A stretch of DNA of 64,000 bases from Gemmatimonadota bacterium (GTDB lineage: Bacteria > Gemmatimonadota > Gemmatimonadetes > Gemmatimonadales > Gemmatimonadaceae), in NCBI GenBank assembly GCA_016719105.1, contig JADKAQ010000002.1:124001-188000 (forward strand). The letters are read 5' to 3'. The notes below the pieces were generated by a model. The model had not been told where the DNA came from. It did no database searches and saw nothing but the letters and a program-made list of their open reading frames with translations. The stretch's first letter is position 1. Each line of letters begins with the position of its first letter. Shown here one piece after another: positions 8,908 to 18,327 of this stretch. The position numbers and the translations under genes are program-made.

Positions 8908-10385
8908 ATGTCGACCCCGCTGATTTCCTACCGCCTCGCGCTGCTCCTCGTCTGCTCGGCGCTCCCCATCTCGCGCGGGATCGCCATGCCCTCCACCGCT
9001 CCGAGCGGGGACGGGCGCAAAGCCTCCGCCACGCCGGATTCCGTCGCGCTGATCGTGACCCGGCTGACCGGGCAGGCTGGCGAGGCGCTCGTCTCGAGTG
9101 CCATCCCGTTGCGGCGGGGGGCAATACGCCCGGACGCCGTGAGCGGTGCGCGGCTGGTCGTGGATGGCGCGCCGGTCGATGCGGCGATCGACGGGACGAC
9201 GGGGTTGCACGCCGATGGCTCGCTCCGGTCGGTCGTGGTGCAGTTCCGAACCGTGCTGCGCCCGGGCGACCGGGTAACGGCCTGGTTGATTTGGGGGGGG
9301 AGCCCGACGGGACCACGGCGTGCCCAGCTGCTCGATATCCCGCCGTATCCGGAAGCGGTCGCCTTGCCGACCAGCGCCGACTATCTCATCTCGACCGACC
9401 TGGTGGGCGAGACGGTCTCCGTGGCCGAGAGCCGGCGTGCGGGAGCGGTCTGGACCAAGTACGAGCGCGACTTCGATCAATGGGCCAACAAGCACTGGCT
9501 CGGCAACGGAGCCGACTGGGCGGCGGGCAACTACTACGATCGCGTCCAGATCTACTACGCCTGGTGGGTGCGGACCGGAAACATCGAGTACTGGAAGCGC
9601 GCGACGCTCATGGCGCTCGACTATCGCACCAAGTACCTCGAGAAGAACAACTACACCAGCTCGCATCACTGGGCGCAGCTCGAGGGGCTGGCGCTGCACT
9701 ACCTGCTCACGGGCGATGTGCGGTCGCGGGAGGCGGTCGAGCGGACGGCGCAGATCCTGAGCTCCTACTACCGTCGCAACGCGCTCGGCAAGGTGAATCA
9801 CCAGGACATGGAGAGTCGCATCCAGGCCCGTTCGCTTCGGCGGCGCTGCTCGCCTGGGAGGTCCAGAACGGCGACGCCGGGGCGGGGTACGCGAAAGGGT
9901 GGGGACGGGACCTGCCGCTGATGCTGGCGCAGATCCTCAAGGCGCAGCGACCGGACGGCTCGTTTCTCTGGGGCGGCTACTGCACGTCCAGCATCAACTA
10001 CATGAACGGCATCCTGAACGATGTCCTGATTCGCTACTATACTCGTTTCCGAGCGGACAGCGTCATCGTCTCCTCCATACGGCGGAACGCGGACTGGTTG
10101 TGGGCCACGCAGTGGCGCCCGGACGGGAGCTTCAACTACCAGTCGATCCGCTGCGGTCGGAACAACTCGGGGCCGTCGAGCGCCCCGGACCTCAACGGCC
10201 TGTTCGTCACGACCTACGGCTGGTTGTACCAGCAAACGGGCGATGGGCGGTACCGGGACGCCGCAGATCAGATCTTCGCGACGATCCAGCGTGGGACCTA
10301 TCTGCAGGGCTCCAAGCAGTTCAACCAGCTCTACACGACGTCTTACCGCTATCTGGCCTACCGGCGCGGCGGAAAGGCGGGGTGA
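8908..10385 (+). CDS. Secreted paralog without Ig repeats: signal peptide plus the C-terminal enzyme-like domain (one frameshift)
   Basis: ATG 8908 begins a signal peptide (hydrophobic SYRLALLLVCSALPISRGIA) with no lipobox, so this member is probably periplasmic or released. Almost at once the conserved domain begins (VALIVTRLTGQ, LHADGSLRSVVVQF, NYYDRVQIYYAWWVRTGN, HHWAQLEGL, WGGYCTSSINYMNG). A one-base loss near 9838, after the conserved MESRIQARSL, shifts the frame; the paralogs continue LQAMLLAWE and here AALLAWE follows in the next frame to the stop at 10385. Total about 492 codons. It is the third and smallest of a tandem paralog series and ends 130 bases before the polymerase operon. 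A TAGAAT element near 8850 could be a -10 box. Activity is unknown; a polymer-cleaving or polymer-binding role is inferred from location. Confidence 0.8.
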
Positions 10386-10517
10386 TGAGCCGAGGCTTTA
10401 TTGGGATGGGGGCGACGGAACCCATCTTGCAATGCAGATGACGTTCGATGCCTGTAACCGCAGGCCCGAGGCACAGATACGACGGCGTAGGCGACCTTCC
10501 GAGCGGGACGAATCCAG

Positions 10518-11984
10518 GTGAGAGCACAGCGAGCGAACGCAATGGCGATGAACGCCCCGACGACCCAAGGGCCTGGACTGGCCGGGTACGCCGAGGAGTT
10601 CTACCGCCGTTTCGAGGTCCGGGCGCCCATGATCACCATGGCGCTCATCCTCATCGTCGCCGTCCGCATCCACGAGCTCGTCCCGCTGCTCGCCAAGATC
10701 CGCCCTGCGCTCCTGCTGTCCGTCCTGGGGGTGGGGTACCTGTTTACCCGCACCCCGGTGGATATCTGGCGTGCGGCGTTCCGGGAGCCGTTGGTGAAGC
10801 TCGTGATCGCCTTCTACGTGTGGGCGATGATCGGCGTGCCGTTCGCGCTGTATCCCGGGCTCGCCGTCGATTCGGTCACGACGCCGGTGGTGACACAGCT
10901 CGCGGTGCTCATCGCCCCGCTCCTGTGTGCACCAACCGAGGACAACCTGCGTTGGCTGCAGCGCGTGTACGTGCATGGAATGGCCGCGCACATGCTGGTC
11001 GCGTTTGCGGGCGGCGTCATGGAGGGGGGGCGTCTCTACACGTTTGGCGGCGGCCTCGATTCCAACGACTACTCCGCCATGGCGGCGATCACGTTCTTGT
11101 TAGGCGCCGGCCTGCTGCAGACGGAAAAAAAGGGGCTGTGGCGCGTGCTGGCGTTCGTCTCCTCGGCCATCCTGGCCCTCGGGGTGGTGAAGAACGGCTC
11201 CCGCGGCGGGACGCTTGCCCTTGTCTTCGGTGCGCTTGTCTTCCTGATCGCGTCGCGCGGGTCGCGCCGCTTTCTCTACGCCGTCCTCTTTGTCGTCGGC
11301 GGGGTGCTCATCTGGAACGTGTCGCCCTACAAGTTTCGCAAGCGCATGATCGACCTGGTCAGCGGCACGGAAGACTACAACTACACCGAGTACAGCGGTC
11401 GAAAACAGGTGTGGGCACGCGCCAACATCTATATCCAGCGCCACCCTGCCATGGGCGTCGGGATCGCCAACTTCCCGATCATGGAAGGACAGTACCTCGA
11501 GGAGCATGGCAAAGTCGGCAAATGGTCGGCAGCGCACAACGCCTACTACCAGGCGACGGTCGAACTCGGGCTCCCCGGTGGATCCATGTTCATCGGAATG
11601 CTCCTGATCGCGCTGTACAAGGGATGGAGATTGCGACGGTCATTTCGCGACACGGCGTCGGGGGAACGATTGAACCGACCGGAGTACGTCGCAGCGATTG
11701 CGGCGTTCGCGATGGCTGCCGTGTTCCTGTCGCACGCCTACTTCTATCTCCTCTACGGCTTGCTCGGGCTGATTGCCTTTGCCTGGCGCGTGGCGGGGAT
11801 GGATCGTGGGGCCGCTGCGCCGATGGGATCGGCGCCGCAGTTGCAGCCCGTGCCGGCGGCGCAGCCGGTTGCCGCGCCGCAGTACGCCGGCGCCCTCCAG
11901 TCGGGTCGCCGACCGGCTGCCACCGCCGGCGGCTGGCGCTCGCGCGCCGGGTGGCCCGGACAGCGCGGACGGTTCGCGCCGTGA
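10518..11984 (+). CDS. O-antigen ligase/polymerase family membrane protein (Wzy/WaaL-like)
   Basis: The 488-residue protein has about ten hydrophobic segments and the large loop of the O-antigen ligase/polymerase family. The hallmark KNGSRGGTLALVFGALVFL (near residue 225) is followed by a periplasmic loop with the RANIYIQRHPAMGVGIANF region typical of Wzy_C proteins. The C-terminus is a soluble Ala/Pro/Arg-rich tail. Family members join lipid-linked repeat units into polymer, or polymer to a lipid acceptor, on the periplasmic face. GTG 10518 is the longest start; ATG at 10542 or 10548 is equally plausible. It is the first gene of a five-gene operon and its TGA overlaps the next start by four bases. 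Polymerase and ligase cannot be distinguished by sequence alone. Confidence 0.85.
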   Translation: MRAQRANAMAMNAPTTQGPGLAGYAEEFYRRFEVRAPMITMALILIVAVRIHELVPLLAKIRPALLLSVLGVGYLFTRTPVDIWRAAFREPLVKLVIAFYVWAMIGVPFALYPGLAVDSVTTPVVTQLAVLIAPLLCAPTEDNLRWLQRVYVHGMAAHMLVAFAGGVMEGGRLYTFGGGLDSNDYSAMAAITFLLGAGLLQTEKKGLWRVLAFVSSAILALGVVKNGSRGGTLALVFGALVFLIASRGSRRFLYAVLFVVGGVLIWNVSPYKFRKRMIDLVSGTEDYNYTEYSGRKQVWARANIYIQRHPAMGVGIANFPIMEGQYLEEHGKVGKWSAAHNAYYQATVELGLPGGSMFIGMLLIALYKGWRLRRSFRDTASGERLNRPEYVAAIAAFAMAAVFLSHAYFYLLYGLLGLIAFAWRVAGMDRGAAAPMGSAPQLQPVPAAQPVAAPQYAGALQSGRRPAATAGGWRSRAGWPGQRGRFAP

Positions 11985-13186
11985 TCGACACTGCGCGCCC
12001 CGGCCACGGGGCGAGCCCGCGCGATGGAGGTAGTGTCGAGGTTCGCGCTGGCGTTGCAGCTGGCGCGGTCCCCTCCGTCGTGGCGGTCATCGACACCGTC
12101 ATCCTCTCGGGCCCCGGTCGTCAGCTGGTGGCGCAGGCGGTCCTGCAGCGATCGCGCGGCACCGCCTTCCGTATCGTCACCTTCCGGCGCACCGGACGAC
12201 CGGTCTCGCCCTTCGTGGCCTACGCCGAGGCGCGCGGCGTGCCGTGCGAGGTGATCGAGGAGACCGGGCGCCTCGACATGTCGGTCCTCCCTCGCGTGCG
12301 CGAGGCCTTCGCGCGTGCCGGGGCGACGGTCGTGCAGACGCACGGCTATCGCCCTTCGGCGATCGTGCGGTCGTTGCGGGCGTTAGGCTGGTACGCCGGC
12401 GGCTGGGTGGGCTTCTACCATGGCGCGACGGCCGAGGACTGGAAGGTGCGCTTCTACGACGCGCTCGACCGTCGCCTCCTGCGCTCGGCCGACCAGGTCG
12501 TCGTGATGTCGCGCCCGCAGCTCGCCCTGTTCGAGGACCTTGGCGCGCGTGCGGAGCTGGTCTTCAACGCGGTGCTGGACGAAGGGGCGGTGGCCGGGGC
12601 CCAGGGCGGCGCGCCGCTGTTCCCGCCGCCGACGGTCCCGCGCCTTGCCGCGATCGGGCGCCTGAGTCCCGAGAAGGGGGTCGACATCCTCCTCGAGGCC
12701 GCGGCGTTGCTCAAGGCCGAGGGAGTTCCCTTCGAGTTGTTCCTGGCGGGCGACGGCCCGGAGCGGGCGGCGCTCGAGGCGCAGGCCGCGGCGCTCTCGT
12801 TAGGTGACGAGGTGCGCTTCCTCGGACAGGTCCACGACGTGGGCGCGCTGTATCGCGCCATCGACCTGCTCGTGATCCCGTCACGCAGCGAAGGGCTCCC
12901 CAATGTGCTCCTCGAGGCGCTCCGGCACGGCCGCTTCGCGGTCTCGACGCGCGTGGGGGCGGTGCCCGACGTGCTCGAAGGGGCGCGCGCCGGGATCATC
13001 GTCCCACCCGAGGATCCGCGCGCCCTGGCCGACGCCATCGCGCGCGGGATCGCCGAACGCGAGGCGCCCGGCGTAGCCGAGGATCGCGAGGCGATCATCG
13101 CCCGCTTCTCGCTCGAGTCACGCGTGCGCGCGCTCGAGGCCATTCATGCACGCGTGCGGGCGCACGCCGTCTCCGTCGCCGGCTGA
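11981..13186 (+). CDS. GT4-type glycosyltransferase
   Basis: About 401 residues from GTG 11981, which sits in a GTGA overlap with the polymerase stop. The C-terminal GT-B half has the family signature: GRLSPEKGVDILLEAA (donor-site start), LAGDGPERAALEAQA, VRFLGQVHDVGALYR and the E-x7-E motif in SRSEGLPNVLLEAL. The N-terminal half carries the acceptor-side HGYRPSAIVR region. Such retaining transferases act at the inner face of the cytoplasmic membrane and extend lipid-linked glycans using nucleotide sugars. Overlapping starts and stops with both neighbours indicate translational coupling. The specific sugar cannot be assigned. Confidence 0.88.
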   Translation: MIDTARPGHGASPRDGGSVEVRAGVAAGAVPSVVAVIDTVILSGPGRQLVAQAVLQRSRGTAFRIVTFRRTGRPVSPFVAYAEARGVPCEVIEETGRLDMSVLPRVREAFARAGATVVQTHGYRPSAIVRSLRALGWYAGGWVGFYHGATAEDWKVRFYDALDRRLLRSADQVVVMSRPQLALFEDLGARAELVFNAVLDEGAVAGAQGGAPLFPPPTVPRLAAIGRLSPEKGVDILLEAAALLKAEGVPFELFLAGDGPERAALEAQAAALSLGDEVRFLGQVHDVGALYRAIDLLVIPSRSEGLPNVLLEALRHGRFAVSTRVGAVPDVLEGARAGIIVPPEDPRALADAIARGIAEREAPGVAEDREAIIARFSLESRVRALEAIHARVRAHAVSVAG

Positions 13187-15074
13187 TGTGTGGCATCGCG
13201 GGCGCCGTCGCGCTCTCGCCCTCCGCCGCCCCGCGGCGCGAGGTGGTGGAGGAAATGTCGCGGTGCATCGCGCATCGCGGCCCCGACGGCGAGGGGTTGT
13301 GGACGTCGCCCACAGGGCGCGTGATGATGGCGCACCGACGCCTGGCCATCATCGACCTCGCGACCGGTGACCAGCCGCAGTTCTCGCCTGATGGGCGTTT
13401 CGCCCTCGTCTTCAACGGCGAGATCTACAACTACAAGGAATTGCGGGCCGAGCTCGAGCGCGATGGGTGTGCCTTCCGCACGCAATCCGACACCGAGGTG
13501 CTGTTGCACCTGATCGCCCGCGAGGGCGATGCCTGTGTGGAGCGCCTGCGCGGGATGTTCTGCTTCGCCGCCTGGGATCGCAGCGAGCAGCTCCTGGTGG
13601 CGCGCGATCGCGTGGGGAAGAAGCCGTTCTACTGGTCCGTGCGCGATGGCATCTTCTACTTCGCCTCCTCGCTGGAGGCCGTACACGCCGCGTTAGGTGC
13701 CCCGCGCACCCTCGACATGGCGGCGCTGGACGACTACCTCACGCTCGGCTGGGTCCCGGCGCCGCGCACCATCTTTGCCGGGATCCACAAGCTCGAGCCG
13801 TCGGTCGTCATGACGCTCGACCAGCATGGCGCACACAGCCGCGTGTACTGGGACCTCGCCGCCGATCGTGACCCCTTCGAGGGATCGCTCGACGACGCGG
13901 CCGACGCACTGCTCCCTATGCTGCGCGAGGCGACGCGCATCCGCCTGCGAGCCGATGTCCCACTCGGGATCTTCCTGAGCGGCGGGATCGACTCGAGCCT
14001 CGTGACGGCGATGGCGATGCAGGAAGACGCGACGCTGCACACCTACTCCATCCGCTTTGACGACGTCGAGTCGGACGAGCGGCTTCGCGGCACGCGTGGC
14101 CGAGCACCTCGGGGCCTCACACCATCATCGACGCCCCCGCGGCCTCGACCGACCGGCTCCCCACCCTCATCCGCCACTTCGGCGAGCCCTTCGCCGACTC
14201 CTCGGCGATCCCCACCTCGGTGCTGGCGCAGTACGCTCGGCAGCATGTGACGGTGGCGCTGGGTGGTGACGGGGGCGATGAAGGATTCGCCGGCTACTCG
14301 TGGTACCAGACGTTCCACAAGGTGCGCCGCCTGGGCAACATGATCCCCGCCGGGGCCGCCTCGGCCGCGGCGCAGCTGATTGCGCCTGGCGGAGCACGGA
14401 GCGCCTTCGCACGGCAGCGCGGCCGCGTGTCGCGCGGCCTGCGCGCGCTCGAACCGGGGAGCGATGCGCAGCGATACGCCGCGCTTCGTACCCTGCTCGG
14501 CGCCGCCGAGCGGCGCAGCTTGTACGCCGGTGCGCTGTACGAGCGGCACCGCGCTGGGGCGATCGATCCGTCGGGGATGATCGCGCTGTTCGATCGCACC
14601 GAGGGGAGCGCCCTCCGCCGCATGCGGTGGGTCGACATGCGCACGTACCTGGCGGATTGCCTCAACGCCAAGGTCGACGTGGCGACGATGGGAGTGGGGT
14701 TGGAGGCGCGCGCCCCGTTGCTGGACCAGGAGGTGCTGCGATTCGGCCTGTCGCTCCCCGATGCGCTCCTGGTCGACGAGCGCGGCGGGAAGGCGGTGCT
14801 GCGGACGTTGCTGGCGCGCTACGTCCCGCCGGCGCTCTTCGAGCGCCCCAAGCAGGGCTTCACGCCGCCCGTGCATCGCTGGCTGCGCGAGGGGATGCGC
14901 ACGCGGCTCATGGAGCTCCCGCAGTCCGAAGCGCTGCGGTCGTTAGGCGTGCTGCGCCCCGAGGGGATCCAGCGCCTGGTCGACGAGCACCTGCACCACG
15001 TGCGCGATCATGCCGACCGGCTGTATGCGCTCCTCGTGCTCGACGGCTGGCTCACCTCGGTGTATCGCGCGTGA
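13186..15074 (+). CDS. asnB: AsnB-type glutamine amidotransferase (asparagine synthase family; frameshifted)
   Basis: It begins MCGIAGAVA, placing the N-terminal nucleophile Cys2 of class II glutamine amidotransferases, followed by the glutaminase motifs RGPDGEG, RLAIIDLATGDQP and FNGEIYN. The synthetase half has the PP-loop SGGIDSSLV and GGDGGDEGFAGY. Between about 14080 and 14125 the frame changes twice (…VESDE, then AARVAEHLGASHH, then TIIDAPAASTDRLP). Bridged, the protein is about 629 residues, normal for the family. In polysaccharide operons such enzymes usually amidate sugar uronic acids rather than make asparagine; with a UDP-glucuronate epimerase nearby, a uronamide product is a reasonable inference. 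The ATG overlaps the previous stop (TGATG) and the TGA overlaps the next GTG, so the operon frame is intact on both sides of the break. Confidence 0.85.
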
Positions 15075-16054
15075 GCGGCGTGCGTCGGGCCATCGCCCAC
15101 GCGGCGTGCGGGCTCGGAGTCGATGCCATGGCGCGGCGAGCGCGCGTCCCCTCGCTGCTCGTGGTGTGCTATCACGGGATACGCCCGGACGAGTCGGCGA
15201 GTCGCCACTGGCTGCTCCTGCCGCAGTCGGCGCTGGAACGGCAACTGCGCTGGTTGCGGTCGTCGTACGACGGTATCCCATCGACGAGGCACTGGCGCGC
15301 TTGTCGGCAGGCGAAGGGCACCGCCCCATGGCGGCCATCACTTTCGACGACGGCTATCGCTCCAACGCGACGCTCGCCCTCCCGGTGCTGCAGGCGCTTG
15401 GACTCCCCGCGACGATCTACCTCACCACCGGGCACCTCGACTCCGGCGCCCTGCTCTGGACGACCTGGCTCGATCTCGTGTTGCAGCCGCTGGGTGCGGG
15501 CGCCCCGCTGGCTCGCCGATCGCTGCGCCCCCGTGGCGCCTGGACAGGAGGCGCTCAAGCGCATGGCGTCGGGCGATCGGGAGGCGCTCCTTTCGCAGCT
15601 CCGCGAGGAGGTGGCGAATGACGCGCGCGTCCAGTCGTCGCTCGCGCGTCACGCCCTCGACTTCGCGATGCTCACCTGGGATGAGGTGCGCGCCGCGGCG
15701 CGATCCCGGCTGTTGACCTTTGGAGGACACACGGTCACGCATCCCATCGTCTCGCGGTTGCCTGACGCCGACGTGGAGGCGGAGATCGGCATGTCGATGG
15801 ATCGGGTGGCCCGGGAAGTGGATGCCATCACACGCACCTTCGCCTATCCCAACGGCCGCGCCATCGACTTCGACGCGCGCGCGGTCGACGCGGTGCGGCG
15901 CCACGGTGGAACGGCGGCGGTCTCGACGATCGAGGGAATCAACCGGCGCGATCTCCAACCGTTCGCCCTTCGCCGGCTCGTCGTGGGCGACCGGGACACC
16001 GATGATGCCGTCTTTCGGTTGCGCGCTGCGGGGCTTTGGAGCGTGGCGGCATGA
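15071..16054 (+). CDS. Polysaccharide deacetylase family protein (two compensating frameshifts)
   Basis: Starts at GTG 15071 in a GTGA overlap with asnB. Carbohydrate esterase 4 (NodB) motifs are present: AAITFDDGYRSN with the catalytic/metal aspartates, GGHTVTHPIVSRL with the metal-binding HxxxH, and FAYPNGR. The first and last parts lie in one frame, while about 15270-15510, including TFDDGY, reads only in another, so two compensating single-base indels are implied. Bridged length is about 327 residues. Members remove N- or O-acetyl groups from polymer or lipid-linked sugars; without a clear export signal a cytoplasmic or membrane-peripheral substrate is possible. Its TGA overlaps the ATG of the formyltransferase gene, suggesting deacetylation followed by N-formylation of an amino sugar. 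Confidence 0.82.
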   Translation: MSGVRRAIAHAACGLGVDAMARRARVPSLLVVCYHGIRPDESASRHWLLLPQSALERQLRWLRSSYDGIPSTRHWRACRQAKGTAPWRPSLSTTAIAPTRRSPSRCCRRLDSPRRSTSPPGTSTPAPCSGRPGSISCCSRWVRAPRWLADRCAPVAPGQEALKRMASGDREALLSQLREEVANDARVQSSLARHALDFAMLTWDEVRAAARSRLLTFGGHTVTHPIVSRLPDADVEAEIGMSMDRVAREVDAITRTFAYPNGRAIDFDARAVDAVRRHGGTAAVSTIEGINRRDLQPFALRRLVVGDRDTDDAVFRLRAAGLWSVAA

Positions 16055-16873
16055 CGCCGCGCCCGGACGCCGCGGTGCAGGCCCCGCGGCTTTCGCGTAG
16101 CGATCCTCACCTGCCAGGACTTTGCGTGGGAGACCGTGGCGGCGCTCACGGCCATCCCCGAGCTGACCGTCGTGGGCGTGGTGCGCGCGCCGCTGCCGCG
16201 CCCCGGGCTCACGAACAAGTTGAAGCGCACCTGGCGACGCGATGGGGCCGTGGGTATTGCCGCTGCGGTGTGGCGCACGGCGACGCGAGCGGGGGGGGCG
16301 GCCACCGGCGCTCGGCCCGCGCCGGTCCCGGTGCCGGGCGTTCCGCAGCACGAGGTGGCGTCGCTCAACGCCGAGGCGTGCCGGGTGCTCCTGCGGTCGC
16401 TCGACCTCGACCTGGCCGTGCTCGACGGGACAAACATCCTCAAGCCGGAGACCTTCGACATACCGAGGCTGGGGAGCATCAACCTGCACCGCGGACGGCT
16501 CCCAGCCTATCGCGGCGCACCCCCGGCGTTCTGGGAGCTGATGGCCGGCGAGCGCGAGGTGGGGGTCACGGTGCACCAGGTGAGCGCCGAGCTCGATGCA
16601 GGGGCAATCTACGCGGAGGGGACGTGCCCCCTCGACCCGGCCCCGGCCGGTGATCCGGTGGCGTACGCCGACCGCGTCTGGCGCGAGGTCCTGCGCCCGC
16701 TGGGATTGCAGCTGATCTGCCGCACGGCGCTCGCCCTCGCACGTGGCGAGGCGGAGCCCCGACCGCAGCCGCACGCGTCGACTCCGGCCAATCGGATCCC
16801 GTCTCGTCGGGAGCTGCAACGGCTGCGAGCGGTCGTGGCCGCCCGTCGGCGCGCGGCGGGCGCGACTCGTTAG
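16051..16873 (+). CDS. Formyltransferase family protein, probable sugar N-formyltransferase (one frameshift)
   Basis: ATG 16051 overlaps the deacetylase stop (ATGA). After about 14 residues the frame breaks near 16090, and the conserved N-terminus continues as RVAILTCQDFAWETV in the next frame. The core carries the Formyl_trans_N catalytic set: NLHRGRLPAYRG with the Asn and His, and the Asp in SAELDAGAIY. The protein lacks the long C-terminal tRNA-binding domain of methionyl-tRNA formyltransferase (about 273 residues in all). Relatives in glycan clusters transfer formyl from N10-formyl-tetrahydrofolate to amino sugars such as Qui3N or Qui4N. Being last in an operon with a deacetylase supports sugar modification. 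Its TAG stop overlaps the TAA stop of the convergent GT4 gene. Confidence 0.8.
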
Positions 16874-18117
16874 GTCGCGACGCGCGTCCCGCGCGCGGCC
16901 GAGGCGTACGCCGCGTCGAGGCGATCGCCAAGTGGTGCCCAGCCGTACTCGCGCTCGACCAGCGCGCGACCGGCCGCCCCCAGTCGGTCCCGCAGCGCCG
17001 GGTCGCCGGCGGCGCGCGTCATCTGTTCGACGAACTCCTGCGGCGTCTCGGCGCGCAGGTAGTGTTCGCCCTCGCGCATCGGGATCCCCTCGACGCCGAC
17101 GGCGGTCGACACGAGCACGCGCCCCATCGCCAGCGCGTCGAGGATCTTGAGTCGCGTTCCGCCCCCGACACGCATCGGACAGAGGAAGAGCGCCGCGCGC
17201 GCCACGTACGGGCGCACGTCGTCGACGAAGCCGGTCACGTCGATGCGCGGGTCGGCGGCGGCCGCCGTGCGCAGCAGGGGGGCCGGCTCACGCCCGACGA
17301 CGGTCATGCGGTCGAGCACGCCACCCGGCGCCGCCGCGAGCGCCGGCCAGATGTCGGTGGCGAACCACTCCATCGCATCCTTGTTGGGGAACCAGTCCAT
17401 CCCGCCCAGGAAGACCGCTTCACGCGAACTGGCTTCGGCGACCGGAGGGAGGCGGAAGAAGTCCAGGTCGACCCCGTTGGCCACCACGCATGTCCTCGCC
17501 CCCGGGACGATGGACTGCAGTCGCTCGGCGTCGGTGTCGGAAACCATGACGTTCGTCTCGGCATGTAGCGACAGCACGCGCTCCGCCTCCGTCACCTTGC
17601 GCGCCTCGCGGGCGTAGAAGGCGCGCGCCGCGCGACTGCCGTTGGCACTCCGGCGCGCCAGCAGGTGCGACTCCACGTTGTGGTGGTTCAGCACGAACGG
17701 CGCCTGCAGCTGCTCGACGTAGGGGCGAAGAAAGACCGTGTCGAGGTGCACGACGTCCGGGTGCACGCGCTCCTGGAGCGCCACCAACTGCGACTGCGCT
17801 TCCGGGGACCAGTACCAGCGCTCCCAATACGCGCGCGACGACGGCCAGCCGGCGAGCGCGCTCACGGCCCGCGACATCCGGCCCCCACCTTGCGCCGTGG
17901 CGACGAGGGTGACGCTCGCGCAGTATCTTTCCAGCCCTTCCCGCGCGGCGCCCAGCGTCTCTTCGGTCTGGGGACCGGTGGGGGAGGGCGGGGCGAGCGC
18001 GAGCAGATGCAGCTCACGCCGACTGGCCGCCTCGCGAACCAGGTGGAACGAACGCGCGAGCGCCCCGTGGCCGGTTGCCGGCCACGGAACGAAGTGTGAG
18101 AACCACAGAACGGTCAT
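16870..18117 (-). CDS. GT4-type glycosyltransferase
   Basis: 415 residues from ATG 18117 (MTVLWFSHFVPWPATGHG), the natural GT-B start; an upstream extension to 18291 has no family sequence. Signatures include LNHHNVESHLLARR, VSDTDAERLQSI, VVANGVDLDFF, VFLGGMDWFPNKDAMEWF and the glycine-rich MRVGGGTRLKILDALAMG with GVEGI. This resembles the PelF/SpsB-like transferases with a terminal Glyco_trans_1_4 domain. It is convergent with the formyltransferase; their stop codons overlap inside one GTTAGGTC sequence. The start codon is preceded by a strongly folded leader (18132-18185) and no clear Shine-Dalgarno site. Confidence 0.85.
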   Translation of the reverse strand: MTVLWFSHFVPWPATGHGALARSFHLVREAASRRELHLLALAPPSPTGPQTEETLGAAREGLERYCASVTLVATAQGGGRMSRAVSALAGWPSSRAYWERWYWSPEAQSQLVALQERVHPDVVHLDTVFLRPYVEQLQAPFVLNHHNVESHLLARRSANGSRAARAFYAREARKVTEAERVLSLHAETNVMVSDTDAERLQSIVPGARTCVVANGVDLDFFRLPPVAEASSREAVFLGGMDWFPNKDAMEWFATDIWPALAAAPGGVLDRMTVVGREPAPLLRTAAAADPRIDVTGFVDDVRPYVARAALFLCPMRVGGGTRLKILDALAMGRVLVSTAVGVEGIPMREGEHYLRAETPQEFVEQMTRAAGDPALRDRLGAAGRALVEREYGWAPLGDRLDAAYASAARGTRVAT

Positions 18118-18131
18118 GTCGTCTCGAAGGT

Positions 18132-18185
18132 CCGCGCGCAGCCCCGGTTTCCCGAGACCGGGGAGTGGTGGCGTCCTGCGCGCGG
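18132..18185 (-). promoter_or_regulatory. Nested hairpin in the leader of the GT4 gene
   Basis: A perfect 10-bp outer stem (18132-18141 with 18176-18185) encloses a 7-bp GC stem (18142-18148 with 18157-18163). It lies between two divergent genes and ends 14 bases before the minus-strand ATG at 18117. It could be a structured 5' leader or, read on the other strand, part of the epimerase leader. Function unknown. Confidence 0.35.
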
Positions 18186-18327
18186 GCCGAAAGATGGTCC
18201 GGTCACACGGACTTCGGGACCCGGGCGACACGGCGGCATTGATTGTGAAACGTCCCGTCGTGCGCGGGCGTCCACCAAGGGTTGGGCGCAACGGCTGCAG
18301 TCCAGCAGGCTTCCTCCATCAAACGCA

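Noticed and set aside
6300..10517. Additional c-di-GMP aptamers upstream of the second and third paralogs or the polymerase operon
   Set aside because: No GGCAAACC or GGGACGCAAAGCC core in the leaders at 6232-6475, 8747-8907 or 10386-10517.
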